Positions 1 to 7,326 of a stretch of 12,966 nucleotides of DNA are shown here, piece after piece. Numbering within the stretch: position 1 is the first letter of the stretch; every line of letters starts with the position of its first letter. The stretch covers positions 1 through 12,966 of the forward strand of contig JAUYMX010000084.1 of the NCBI GenBank assembly GCA_030699345.1, read 5' to 3'. The notes under the pieces were generated by a model that was given only the letters and a program-made list of their open reading frames with translations, searched no databases and was not told the origin of the DNA. A program made the position numbers and the translations under genes. The stretch comes from Methylococcaceae bacterium (GTDB taxonomy: Bacteria; Pseudomonadota; Gammaproteobacteria; Methylococcales; Methylomonadaceae).

Positions 1-19
1 TTTGCCGTGTCCGCAGTTA

Positions 20-383
20 TCTGTCTACTTGTCGGAAAAACAATGTTTCGGCCACTCAGGCGTTAAATCTCCTTTTCGACGGCAAGCTGCCAGATTTTAT
101 GACGTAACTGTTGCCACGCGAATTGACGCTGAATAGTTACAGTAAATCTTTGAATTGCCAGATCGCTTCTAAGCTGAGCTTGTCTTAACTCTTCATTTTG
201 CACTTCAAGCTCGGCCTGATAAATCTTCAGGTCTTCAACCATTTCCGGAATGCTTGCTTCACCTCGCTCTACCGCCTTGAGCGCAAAATCAAAATCCCCT
301 CTGCGCAGGGCTTCCAGTGCAGCTCTGCGAATTTGTTCATCGGACGAATAAGTTTTTCTTGGTTTGTTAGGCATGTCATTCAT
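20..383 (-). pseudogene. N-terminal remnant of a PAS-domain sensor protein, decaying into several frames
   Basis: The clean open frame is 63-383 (106 residues), starting at an ATG that overlaps the upstream CheR/PAS stop as ATGA, so the two were probably translationally coupled. Residues 1-75 look like the N-terminal linker of PAS sensor kinases: a helical, charged segment ending in a coiled-coil stretch (YQAELEVQNEELRQAQ) and then QRFT, where a PAS domain normally begins. After that the protein stops resembling a PAS domain and ends at a TAA. PAS-like pieces reappear in the other two minus-strand frames: RVATV in one, then VIKSGSL and, at 20-55, VAETLFFRQVDR in another. This pattern indicates several small insertions or deletions and an in-frame stop. 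I read it as a broken gene; poor sequence quality is the alternative. Any kinase part would lie outside the window. Confidence 0.6.
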
Positions 384-2896
384 TTAAAATCCCCTTCAAC
401 CCAATTGGTAATATTCACATGGCTCACCACGACTCCACCGGCTGCATGATGCACCGGTGCGGCATGCATTAAAAACCAGCGTTGCTCGGTCTGCGAATGA
501 CAAGGATATTTGATTGAAAAAGTCGGGAGTTCGTTATGCAATACTTTGCGAAGACCATCACTAACCTGATTGGCAACCTGGGCATCGGGGCCGCCTTCAA
601 CACGGCAAACATCAAAATAATTAGAACCGATACCACTGGCCCCCAAACCACGATCACCGTTGTTCTCGGCAAACGTTCGCCATGCCTGGTTGACCAAGGT
701 AATTTGACCCTCAGGATCAAGAACAGCAATATGCTCTGGCAAAGAATCCATAATGCTCTGCAAACGCTGTACGTCTTTCAACATGGTGATGTCGAAAAAC
801 GTCATAACGGCACCACTGATATTTCGTGGCTTGTCGATGTAAGGCAGAATACGTACCAAATACCAATTAGTGGAGTCCAATGCTTTTACTTCTCGCTCTA
901 TAACCTTTGCAGTATTCACCGTGCGGCGCAGATCAGACATAAAATCAGGATAATCCATGCCGTGGGCAAAATCGTCAATCGGACGACTAATATCTCCTTC
1001 TCTGAAGCGAAAAATATTGGCTGCTTCAGGAGTAAATCGAGTAAGGTTTAGTTCCGCATCGACAAATACCGTAGGAATTAATGCGGCGCGGGTCATATTG
1101 TCGAGATCGGAATTGACGCGATTGAGAATTTCAATCTTTTCCTGGTTTTCAGCATTAACGGTGTAAAGCTCTTCATTCACAGACTGCAATTCTTCATTGG
1201 TGCTTTGCAGTTCTTCGTTGGACGCCATCAGTTCTTCATTGGTGGCCTGTAATTCCTCATTTGAAGTTTCCAGCTCTTCAATGGTTGCCTGCAAACTATC
1301 ACGCATGACGGCAAGTTCGCGCTCCAGATTTTGAATACGCTCATTGGCAACTTCCGATACATCAATCACATCTGTGCCCAGACGATTGGTTTCGGAAAGT
1401 AACTCCACATCAAACGACAGCAGGAAAAAACGTTCTTGCCCAGGATCAATCTTTACAGGACGTACCGTCAATCGAACATGTTCAGTGAGCCCTTTACTCG
1501 GATCGGTCATAATCACTTCAGACCGGAATTGCACGTTTTCTTTGATGGCTTTGTGAAACAGGGCAACAGCGACCGGCGCCAACTTGCCAATCAGTAATTT
1601 AGAAACCTCCAGGCTGACCGTACCTGTGGGGATTTGCATGAAGCGTTGCGCATCACCATAGACATGCACTAGATGCCGGTCTTCATTGACCAGCAGTGCC
1701 GGCGGAGCATAACTTTTCAGCAAAATAGCCTGGCCGGATTCAATCACTCCGGCATCGGAATTGAAATGGTGATTATGGTGTCTGGAAGTCGTTGCTTTGC
1801 GTGTTGCAGCACGCCCACCCTGCGAGCCGCGGTTCAGATCCAGCGGCAAGGAAACAGGCCTTAAAACACGATAGATTTTGTTTTTACTATCGGTCACACT
1901 GAAATCACGCTGACGGCTACCCAATGACTCACTTGATCCCAATAACAGATAACCGTTATGCAACAGGGCGTATTGGAAACGCAGCAGTGCCTTTTCTTGG
2001 GCATCATTATCAAAATAGATCAAGACATTTCGGCAGGTAACCAGATTCATCCGCGTAAAGGGAGGATCTTCAAGAATGTTATGCCGGGCAAAGACAATAT
2101 TCTGGCGAATCTCATTTTTCACGACAAATTGGCTGCCGGTATGCGTGAAAAAACGCTCTAAACGTTCAGGGGATAATTCGTTGGCGATCGCTTCTGAATA
2201 GACGCCGGCGCTGGCAATATCGATGTGGGTTTGCTCCACATCCGTAGCAAAGATTTTTAATTGCGGCCACCGCTTGAGTTTATCAAAGGCTTCAGCAAAT
2301 AAAATTGAGAGGGTATAAGCTTCTTCCCCTGTCGAGCATCCGGCTATCCAAATTCGAATCGGCAGCTGTTCCTGATGCTCTGCGATGATTGATGGGATGA
2401 CACTTTTTTCCATCAAATCGAAGGCTTCAGTGTCGCGAAAAAAGCTGGTAACGGGGATCAAAGTATCACGCTTGAGCGTCAGAACTTCGCTCCTGTCGCC
2501 TTCCAGCAAACGCAGGTAATCGGTTAAATTGCGCACATGGCGAATTTGCATGCGCCGCTCAATACGCCGCTGCACCGTGGCAGGTTTATATTCTTTAAAA
2601 TTGATGCCGCCGATTTGATAAACCAAATGCAGAATGCTTTCCATCGGATCGATGTCCAGTTCTACTGATTCGAAAACCTTGTCTTTTGCTGACACTTCCA
2701 TCACGTTTTTGACATGACCGACAATGCGTTTCGCCAGCGATTCTGGTGGCATGACTTCATCGACCAAGCCCGTCGCAATTACGCTTCGCGGCATGCCGTC
2801 AAATTTAGCGGATTCAGGATCTTGCGCGAGTAAAAATCCACCCGCATCGTTGATTGCTACCGCACCCCGCGTGCCGTCAGAACCTGTGCCAGACAA
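380..2896 (-). CDS. CheB C-terminal end / CheR methyltransferase / coiled coil / PAS fusion (downstream piece of a frameshifted gene)
   Basis: This is the larger piece (838 residues) of a CheB-CheR-PAS fusion. Residues 1-65 are the end of the CheB methylesterase domain, including the SGTGSDG motif with the catalytic Asp at residue 7. Residues 85-345 are a CheR-type SAM methyltransferase: a CheR N-terminal helix region (KEYKPATVQRRIERR), VTSFFRD at 149-155, the SAM-binding AGCSTGEEAY at 185-194, and NLVTCRNVLIYF at 284-295. A PAS-like linker (about 385-500) is followed by a coiled coil (520-600) with heptads of the NEEL type, then two PAS domains (about 605-710 and 715-830). Such fusions couple receptor-type methylation chemistry to sensing, but the substrates are mostly unknown. 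The listed start is a TTG inside the CheB domain and is unlikely to be a true start. The frame is open back to about 2953, where an extra base separates it from the upstream piece. Confidence 0.85.
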   Translation of the reverse strand: MSGTGSDGTRGAVAINDAGGFLLAQDPESAKFDGMPRSVIATGLVDEVMPPESLAKRIVGHVKNVMEVSAKDKVFESVELDIDPMESILHLVYQIGGINFKEYKPATVQRRIERRMQIRHVRNLTDYLRLLEGDRSEVLTLKRDTLIPVTSFFRDTEAFDLMEKSVIPSIIAEHQEQLPIRIWIAGCSTGEEAYTLSILFAEAFDKLKRWPQLKIFATDVEQTHIDIASAGVYSEAIANELSPERLERFFTHTGSQFVVKNEIRQNIVFARHNILEDPPFTRMNLVTCRNVLIYFDNDAQEKALLRFQYALLHNGYLLLGSSESLGSRQRDFSVTDSKNKIYRVLRPVSLPLDLNRGSQGGRAATRKATTSRHHNHHFNSDAGVIESGQAILLKSYAPPALLVNEDRHLVHVYGDAQRFMQIPTGTVSLEVSKLLIGKLAPVAVALFHKAIKENVQFRSEVIMTDPSKGLTEHVRLTVRPVKIDPGQERFFLLSFDVELLSETNRLGTDVIDVSEVANERIQNLERELAVMRDSLQATIEELETSNEELQATNEELMASNEELQSTNEELQSVNEELYTVNAENQEKIEILNRVNSDLDNMTRAALIPTVFVDAELNLTRFTPEAANIFRFREGDISRPIDDFAHGMDYPDFMSDLRRTVNTAKVIEREVKALDSTNWYLVRILPYIDKPRNISGAVMTFFDITMLKDVQRLQSIMDSLPEHIAVLDPEGQITLVNQAWRTFAENNGDRGLGASGIGSNYFDVCRVEGGPDAQVANQVSDGLRKVLHNELPTFSIKYPCHSQTEQRWFLMHAAPVHHAAGGVVVSHVNITNWVEGDFK
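1142..1267 (-). repeat. 21-bp periodic coding repeat (NEEL heptads of the coiled coil)
   Basis: Within the CheR/PAS gene six consecutive heptads read TSNEELQ, ATNEELM, ASNEELQ, STNEELQ, SVNEELY and TVNAENQ, giving a visible 21-base periodicity in the DNA (TTCTTCATTGG-like units). The repeat lies inside the coiled coil joining CheR to the PAS domains. Similar heptads are usual in this protein family, so it is a structural repeat and not a CRISPR or mobile element. Confidence 0.85.
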
Positions 2897-2951
2897 AATA
2901 ACGCCGATACAGCGATTGCCGAATTCTTTAGCCAGCGAATTGAAAAATAAA

Positions 2952-3389
2952 TCAAATGGGTAGGCTCAGTCCATGAGGATTTTTAGGAACAAGCCGTAGC
3001 TGTGAACCCGCGACCGTCATATTCTTGCCGGGAGGAATCAGATACACATGATTGGCTTGCATTTCCAAGCCATTTTCGGCCATTAGCACCGGCATTGTAG
3101 TATGCCGCGCCAGTAGATTGTCCATCATGCTTTTGTGATCAGGCGACAAGTGCTGAATCACGACAATAACTGCCCCGGAATCAACGGCTAGTTCGTCAAA
3201 GAACCGCTCCAGAGCATCCAATCCGCCTGCAGAGGCACCAATTGCAACGACATATCCATGAAATTCACAGGGAGTTTCTTTAGTAACGGCTTTTTTGGTT
3301 AGTTCGCTTGATTGATTAGTAGAACTACTTGAACGTGATGTTTTTTTGCTGGGAATCACTTGCCCATCTGTGCTTTTGTCTCGCGCCAT
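2952..3389 (-). CDS. CheB methylesterase N-terminal piece (upstream half of the frameshifted CheB-CheR-PAS gene)
   Basis: This 145-residue frame starts with a low-complexity, Ser/Thr/Lys-rich tail (1-40). It continues as a CheB-type methylesterase domain: VVAIGASAGGLDAL (47-60) with the nucleophile Ser53, then VIVVIQHLSPDH with the catalytic His80, and HVYLIPPGKNMTV. It has no receiver domain, as expected for CheB-CheR fusions. It ends at LSLPI plus TGA, exactly where the family continues as PIDLFFNSLAKEFG; that continuation lies in the neighbouring frame and becomes readable if one base is removed. The catalytic triad is therefore divided between two frames (Ser and His here, Asp in the next piece), and this fragment alone cannot be an active esterase. 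The ATG start lacks a good ribosome binding site; an AAAAGG stretch lies about 13 bases upstream. Confidence 0.8.
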   Translation of the reverse strand: MARDKSTDGQVIPSKKTSRSSSSTNQSSELTKKAVTKETPCEFHGYVVAIGASAGGLDALERFFDELAVDSGAVIVVIQHLSPDHKSMMDNLLARHTTMPVLMAENGLEMQANHVYLIPPGKNMTVAGSQLRLVPKNPHGLSLPI

Positions 3390-3641
3390 TATGCGAAGAA
3401 ACCTTTTTTATATTTTAAAAAGGCAATTGTAGCTTAAATTGGCGCTAAAAATGCTTTCTAAACGCCTTTATCCAAGTAGTTGGGTGTTAAAAATACCTGC
3501 GCTCTAAACCCATCGACATCAAAATCACTTGGCTTTTGAAGCCCATGACATCATTTCGCTAGGATTTGGAGACTTGGCGATACCAAGCAATTCCGGATGA
3601 ATACGCAGTCAAGTTTTGCAGTCAATCGAGCCGGCAAATGC

Positions 3642-3666
3642 GGTGGATGCGCGTTGCTTATCCACC
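3642..3666. repeat. Short inverted repeat, GGTGGAT...ATCCACC, dispersed-repeat-like
   Basis: GGTGGAT (3642-3648) and ATCCACC (3660-3666) form a 7-bp stem around an 11-base centre that contains GCGC and GC. The flanking CCCTACA fits a short palindromic sequence I associate with many proteobacterial intergenic regions (GGTGGAT-GCGC-TATCCACCCTACA type). Only one copy is in this window, so calling it a dispersed repeat is inference. Confidence 0.45.
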
Positions 3667-3805
3667 CTACACAATAAAGGCATAGCCTCACTCAGGTTAA
3701 AGACTTTACTGATACTGACATTTTTTTGGTTATTAAAAATGAAAAGATAGCTTAATAAGCTGCCATGATAACTACTCGTATAATTAATTCAATAAGGATT
3801 TTCTA

Positions 3806-3821
3806 GGCTCATTAAAGAGCC
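3806..3821 (-). terminator. Weak hairpin downstream of the LysR gene
   Basis: GGCTC (3806-3810) and GAGCC (3817-3821) form a 5-bp stem with a 6-base AT loop, about 18 bases past the LysR stop. On the minus strand it is followed by TAGAAAA and not by a run of T, so it is a poor intrinsic terminator and may be chance. Confidence 0.25.
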
Positions 3822-3838
3822 AACACCACCCTGCCCCA

Positions 3839-4705
3839 CTAGCGATCAAGATAGTTTTTATACCGCTCAAGCGCGGCCAGTGATCTTAAGTTATCGAGAA
3901 CTTGTTGCAAAATAACCGAATCGTTATCCCGCGGCGACACCATATAGGCGGGCAGTTTGAATTGCGGACTGTCGGGCACAGGAAACAATTTTTGCGCTTT
4001 AATCAGCGATTCGGCGATGCGAATAGGTAAAAAGCAGGAGCCGCCATTGCAGAGGATTAACTGTATCGCCAGCCAGCCGATGTTAACGACTTGAGCAGGA
4101 CGTTCCAGATTAGGGTAACTGTTACTGTGTTGAGCGTAAAACCCCGGTCCCCAATCGACATAAATGTAATCATCATCGGGCCAGGTTTTTTCGGGATGAG
4201 TGGTCAGCAACAGCAAGGTTTCATCGAATAAGTGCTCAACCTGCAGGCCGGGGCTGTGTTGCGGCGTGTACATCATGCCTATATCCATCGTGCCCTCCAT
4301 CAAACCACGCATTAAATCCTCTTCAAAGCCGATTTCGCTACGTATTGAAATATCCGGCACTTGTTGGCGAATCACACCTATCCATTCCGGCAACAATGCT
4401 TCCCACAACGCAATCCGTGCACCAATGGTAATGCTGGCACGATAGCGACTTGGCAAACCGATATCGTGCCTTGCTTGATCCAGCGTCAATAACAACGATT
4501 TGGCATGACGCAAAAAACGCCGCCCCGGCAATGTTAAGGTCGCACCAGAACGGTTACGCACAAATAATAAAACACCCAAATAGGCTTCCAGTCGTTGGAT
4601 ACGTGTACTGACTGTCGACTGTGTGACAAACAGTCTATTGGCGGCTTCCAGAAAACTACCGTTGGCGGCAACACTCAAAAAAGTTCTGATTTGATCAATG
4701 TCCAT
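3839..4705 (-). CDS. LysR-family transcriptional regulator
   Basis: A 288-residue LysR-type regulator. The N-terminal winged helix-turn-helix (residues 1-60: DIDQIRTFLSVAANGSF, EAANRLFVTQSTVSTRIQRLE) binds DNA. The rest (about 90-285) is the substrate-binding-like effector domain, with segments such as SITIGARIALWEALLP and GTMDIGMMYTP. I chose the ATG at 4705 because family members begin a few residues before the helix-turn-helix; the frame is open to a TTG at 4741, which would add 12 residues. Neither start has a clear ribosome binding site. The gene diverges from the lipoprotein-MFS-NodT-HlyD operon, the classic arrangement for a LysR regulator controlling its neighbour, probably as an activator responding to an exported or toxic small molecule. 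The inducer cannot be read from the sequence. Confidence 0.9.
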   Translation of the reverse strand: MDIDQIRTFLSVAANGSFLEAANRLFVTQSTVSTRIQRLEAYLGVLLFVRNRSGATLTLPGRRFLRHAKSLLLTLDQARHDIGLPSRYRASITIGARIALWEALLPEWIGVIRQQVPDISIRSEIGFEEDLMRGLMEGTMDIGMMYTPQHSPGLQVEHLFDETLLLLTTHPEKTWPDDDYIYVDWGPGFYAQHSNSYPNLERPAQVVNIGWLAIQLILCNGGSCFLPIRIAESLIKAQKLFPVPDSPQFKLPAYMVSPRDNDSVILQQVLDNLRSLAALERYKNYLDR

Positions 4706-4751
4706 GGCTTTAGTATCGGATTCATCAATATTAAAGTCCAATAAAAATCGT

Positions 4752-4780
4752 TTGTCTTATATTAACTACGTTCCTATAGT
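4752..4780 (+). promoter_or_regulatory. Predicted sigma70 promoter of the efflux operon
   Basis: TTGTCT (4752-4757) and TATAGT (4775-4780) are separated by exactly 17 bases, giving a -35/-10 pair with 4/6 and 5/6 consensus bases. The expected start is near 4787, leaving a leader of about 55 bases before the lipoprotein start. The weak -35 box fits an activator-dependent promoter. Confidence 0.5.
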
Positions 4781-4781
4781 T
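4764..4781. promoter_or_regulatory. Dyad in the divergent gap, candidate LysR-regulator site
   Basis: AACTA (4764-4768) and TAGTT (4777-4781) form a 5-bp inverted repeat with an 8-base centre overlapping the predicted -10 box. LysR proteins bind interrupted dyads in such divergent gaps, usually T-N11-A. This dyad is short and the assignment is tentative. Confidence 0.3.
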
Positions 4782-4842
4782 GTTTGCAATAAGAATCGCC
4801 GACTTTTGTGCAGAGCGGTTCAGGCAACGCCACAGGAGAGCA

Positions 4843-5715
4843 ATGATGCAATCATTATCCAAAAATACCGTTAATGCGGAAGCTTCGGTTTATTCGTCGA
4901 TAGTTATTCCCTGCCTGATCAATCGAAGCCTTGTCCTTACACTCGCCTTGCTGGTAAGCGGTTGCTGGGCGCCCTCAATCAAACCGCCTGCTGCCGAAAT
5001 TGGCAAGCTCAGCACAATATTAGTGGTGCCGGTCGAGTCACCACCTCTGGAAATCATTCCCGATCCGCTTGAAGAACGCATACCGGTGTACAGGCATTAT
5101 CGGAATATGTCAGTGGATTTTTCATTGCCGCAAAAACTCTACCGGACTGCTGGGGGCGTCACTGTTGCCGGTTTAGTCAGTGAGAGCGAACAAGGCCTAA
5201 CTATCCAGGATGACCGAGGCCCATCGAATCTCTCCATAGCGGCTGGGCCGGAACAGGCCTGGACGCCTACACAAATGTTGGCGCAGCAAGCGGCAACTCA
5301 ATTGACTGGGAACAACATTAAAGCCGTTATGAGCCGCGATTATTCTCGCCTGCCCATGGTCGATGCCGATCGCAATGCAGAGTTAAATCATTGGCGTAAC
5401 GCCATTTCGACTTGGTATGGACAGAATGTCACGGATGTAGATTACAAAAACCATGCGGGTATCGACGCGGTTTTAGAACTGGGATTCGGAAACTATAGGA
5501 TTTTTGCAGGACAGACTTCAGTACAAGTGCTGATGAAGTTAATCGATCCTCGCACTCGGCAAGTGCTTGCCCGGACTCGCGCTGAGACATTTACTGCGGA
5601 GGATGCCGGACAAGTTTCACTTAATGAGGATAGCGAACCATTTAAACAGCTGGTAGCTAAAATGAGTTTGCCCCTTTTAAAACAAGGGTTAACTGAGTTT
5701 GGCTGGCGGCAGTAA
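4843..5715 (+). CDS. Unrecognised lipoprotein, first gene of the efflux operon
   Basis: A predicted 290-residue lipoprotein. I chose ATG 4843 (or the adjacent ATG at 4846) because AGGAG lies at 4834-4838; a TTG-start extension to 4780 has no such site and would put its start inside the promoter. The N terminus is unusually long for a lipoprotein signal: about 28 residues precede the hydrophobic stretch SLVLTLALLVSG, which ends in a lipobox with Cys41. Trp, not Asp, follows the Cys, which fits outer-membrane sorting. The mature part has no transmembrane helix and includes STILVVPVESPPLEIIPDP and, near the C terminus, GIDAVLELGFGNYRIFAGQTSVQVLMKLIDPRTRQVLARTRAE. The latter resembles envelope lipoproteins that assemble beta-sheet domains, but I do not recognise the family. 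It lies 30 bases before the MFS gene, so it probably belongs to the exporter locus, perhaps as an accessory envelope component. Confidence 0.8.
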   Translation: MMQSLSKNTVNAEASVYSSIVIPCLINRSLVLTLALLVSGCWAPSIKPPAAEIGKLSTILVVPVESPPLEIIPDPLEERIPVYRHYRNMSVDFSLPQKLYRTAGGVTVAGLVSESEQGLTIQDDRGPSNLSIAAGPEQAWTPTQMLAQQAATQLTGNNIKAVMSRDYSRLPMVDADRNAELNHWRNAISTWYGQNVTDVDYKNHAGIDAVLELGFGNYRIFAGQTSVQVLMKLIDPRTRQVLARTRAETFTAEDAGQVSLNEDSEPFKQLVAKMSLPLLKQGLTEFGWRQ

Positions 5716-5745
5716 TAATTTGTCGACTCTGAAAACTCAACTCTA

Positions 5746-7326
5746 ATGGCTATTTTCGAAGAAAAACAGCTGCAAGGATGGCGTTTTGTTTTATTCAACC
5801 TCTGTTTGGGCCTGAGCCATGCGTTGGTAATATTCAATGCCGGAGCGTATATCGCAATGCTGCCGCGAGTCGCCGCAGGTTTAGGTATTCCGCCCAGCTT
5901 TGCCACCTGGACGCAGACCGATTACATGATCGGGCTGGCGCTCGCTTTTCCGGTGGGCGGCTGGTTATCGCGGCGAATGGGTGAATATCGCCCGTTTGTT
6001 GCCGCCTTGTTTGTGTTCGCACTGGCGTCGCTGATCTGTGCCTCGGTGACTTCGTTTTACGGCTATTTGGCCGGGCGCATACTGCTTGGTTTTGCCGGGG
6101 GATTGACGCTGCCTTTGGGACAATCTCTGCTGATCAAAGAATATCCTGATAACGAAAAATCCATCGGCATCGGCGTTTGGAGCGTGTTTACCTTAACGCC
6201 GTTCACCTTTGGGCCGCCTATCGGGGGCTGGGTCGCCGACACACTCGGTTGGCGCTGGCTATTTTGGTTCAATATCCCGATAGCGCTAGCCATCGGCGGC
6301 ATCGTCGGTGCATTACTTTATCAGCGTGGCAGTAAACGGCTCCGGCACCGCTTTGATAGCGTGGGTTTTGTGTTGATTGCACTGGTACTTTTTGGCGTGC
6401 AGACCTTGCTAAACCAAGGCAACGACTGGGACTGGTCTAATTCTTTATATATTAACGGCCTGGTTGTCTTCATTGTCATGACGCTGATTTATTGGGTTAT
6501 TTGGGAACTAAGCTTGCGCCGACCCTTTCTGGACATCCGTTTATTTGCACACCGCAATTTCACCATTGGCGTAATTATCCTGTTCATGGGGTTTCTGATG
6601 TTTCAAGGCCTGTTATCGATGTTGATCGTCCAATTGCAACTGTCCTTGGGGTATTCATCATTACTGGCGGGCTTGGTATTTTTGCCGATGGCGATTTTCG
6701 CCAAACCGATGGCGAGCGTGTTTCATGAAATCGTCAAACACTTCGATGCCCGCTTGCTCGTGTCGCTTAATTGTCTGGGCTTTGCGGCAACCTATTTTTG
6801 GTTAAGCGGGTTTGATGGACAGAATGCTTTTGCACAACTGTTCTGGCCAAAATTACTGGAAGGTGTTTGCTTGGGCAGTTTTTTTGTGCCCTTAACCGCA
6901 TTGGTGCTGCATGGGTTGCCGCAGGATCGTCAATGGCGGGCATTGGAACTCGCAAGCCTGATGCGCATCGCCGCCGGGGCTATGGGCATCACGATGCAAG
7001 GCATTGTGCTTTATCAACGGGCACCGGTGCATATGACTCGATTCGTCGAAACACACACGCTATTCGACGCAAGCTTTGAGCAAACCTTGGACAGCTTAAT
7101 TGCACCGGGCTTTAGTGAATCGAGCGCAATCGCCAAGCTTGCCAAATTGGCTGGGCGCAACGCGATAATTCACGGTATGAATGATGCATTTTGGATGGCA
7201 GGTTGCATCTTTGTGGGCTTGGCGATGTTGGTTTGGTTTGCGAACACAACCAAGCAGCCTGCCCAACGTACTTTGCGCCAAGCGCTCCAGCGTGAAGAGC
7301 AAGAAATACTGGTGGAGGAACCTTGA
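5746..7326 (+). CDS. MFS drug/toxin exporter, DHA2 (EmrB/QacA) type
   Basis: A 526-residue inner-membrane transporter with hydrophobic segments throughout, consistent with the 14-helix DHA2 family of proton antiporters. Visible family motifs are the motif-A-like loop GGWLSRRMGEYRP (71-83), the motif-B region GRILLGFAGGLTLPLGQ with Arg111, and the antiporter motif region GPPIGGWVADTLGWRW (156-171). The C-terminal helix (AFWMAGCIFVGLAMLVWF) is followed by a short charged tail. It should move a small amphipathic or aromatic compound from the cytoplasm or inner membrane into the channel formed with the adaptor and outer-membrane proteins coded just downstream. Its stop overlaps the next start by one base (TGATG), so translation of the two is coupled. 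The start at 5746 has no strong ribosome binding site. The substrate is unknown. Confidence 0.92.
   Translation: MAIFEEKQLQGWRFVLFNLCLGLSHALVIFNAGAYIAMLPRVAAGLGIPPSFATWTQTDYMIGLALAFPVGGWLSRRMGEYRPFVAALFVFALASLICASVTSFYGYLAGRILLGFAGGLTLPLGQSLLIKEYPDNEKSIGIGVWSVFTLTPFTFGPPIGGWVADTLGWRWLFWFNIPIALAIGGIVGALLYQRGSKRLRHRFDSVGFVLIALVLFGVQTLLNQGNDWDWSNSLYINGLVVFIVMTLIYWVIWELSLRRPFLDIRLFAHRNFTIGVIILFMGFLMFQGLLSMLIVQLQLSLGYSSLLAGLVFLPMAIFAKPMASVFHEIVKHFDARLLVSLNCLGFAATYFWLSGFDGQNAFAQLFWPKLLEGVCLGSFFVPLTALVLHGLPQDRQWRALELASLMRIAAGAMGITMQGIVLYQRAPVHMTRFVETHTLFDASFEQTLDSLIAPGFSESSAIAKLAKLAGRNAIIHGMNDAFWMAGCIFVGLAMLVWFANTTKQPAQRTLRQALQREEQEILVEEP

Larger units (their letters stand above)
3390..3838. other. 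449-bp intergenic region without a recognisable gene
   Basis: This region lies upstream of the CheB-CheR gene and downstream of the LysR gene, both on the minus strand. I see no convincing ORF or RNA gene. It is AT-rich toward both ends and contains a dispersed-repeat-like inverted repeat (3642-3666), a small hairpin CTTGG/CCAAG at 3573-3587, a perfect 13-base palindrome AGCTTAATAAGCT at 3749-3761 and a weak hairpin at 3806-3821. A possible minus-strand -10 box TACAAT lies at 3426-3431 ahead of the CheB start, but I could not find a matching -35 box. Confidence 0.5.

Noticed and set aside
536..1051. 171-codon plus-strand ORF opposite the CheR/PAS gene
   Set aside because: It is antisense to a strongly recognisable PAS region, has no ribosome binding site and no domain-like sequence.
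1142..1267. CRISPR-like regular spacing of short repeats
   Set aside because: The 21-base period encodes NEEL heptads of a coiled coil in frame; there are no unique spacers.
4739..4741. TTG start adding 12 residues to the LysR protein
   Set aside because: There is no ribosome binding site and the family normally begins near the ATG at 4705.
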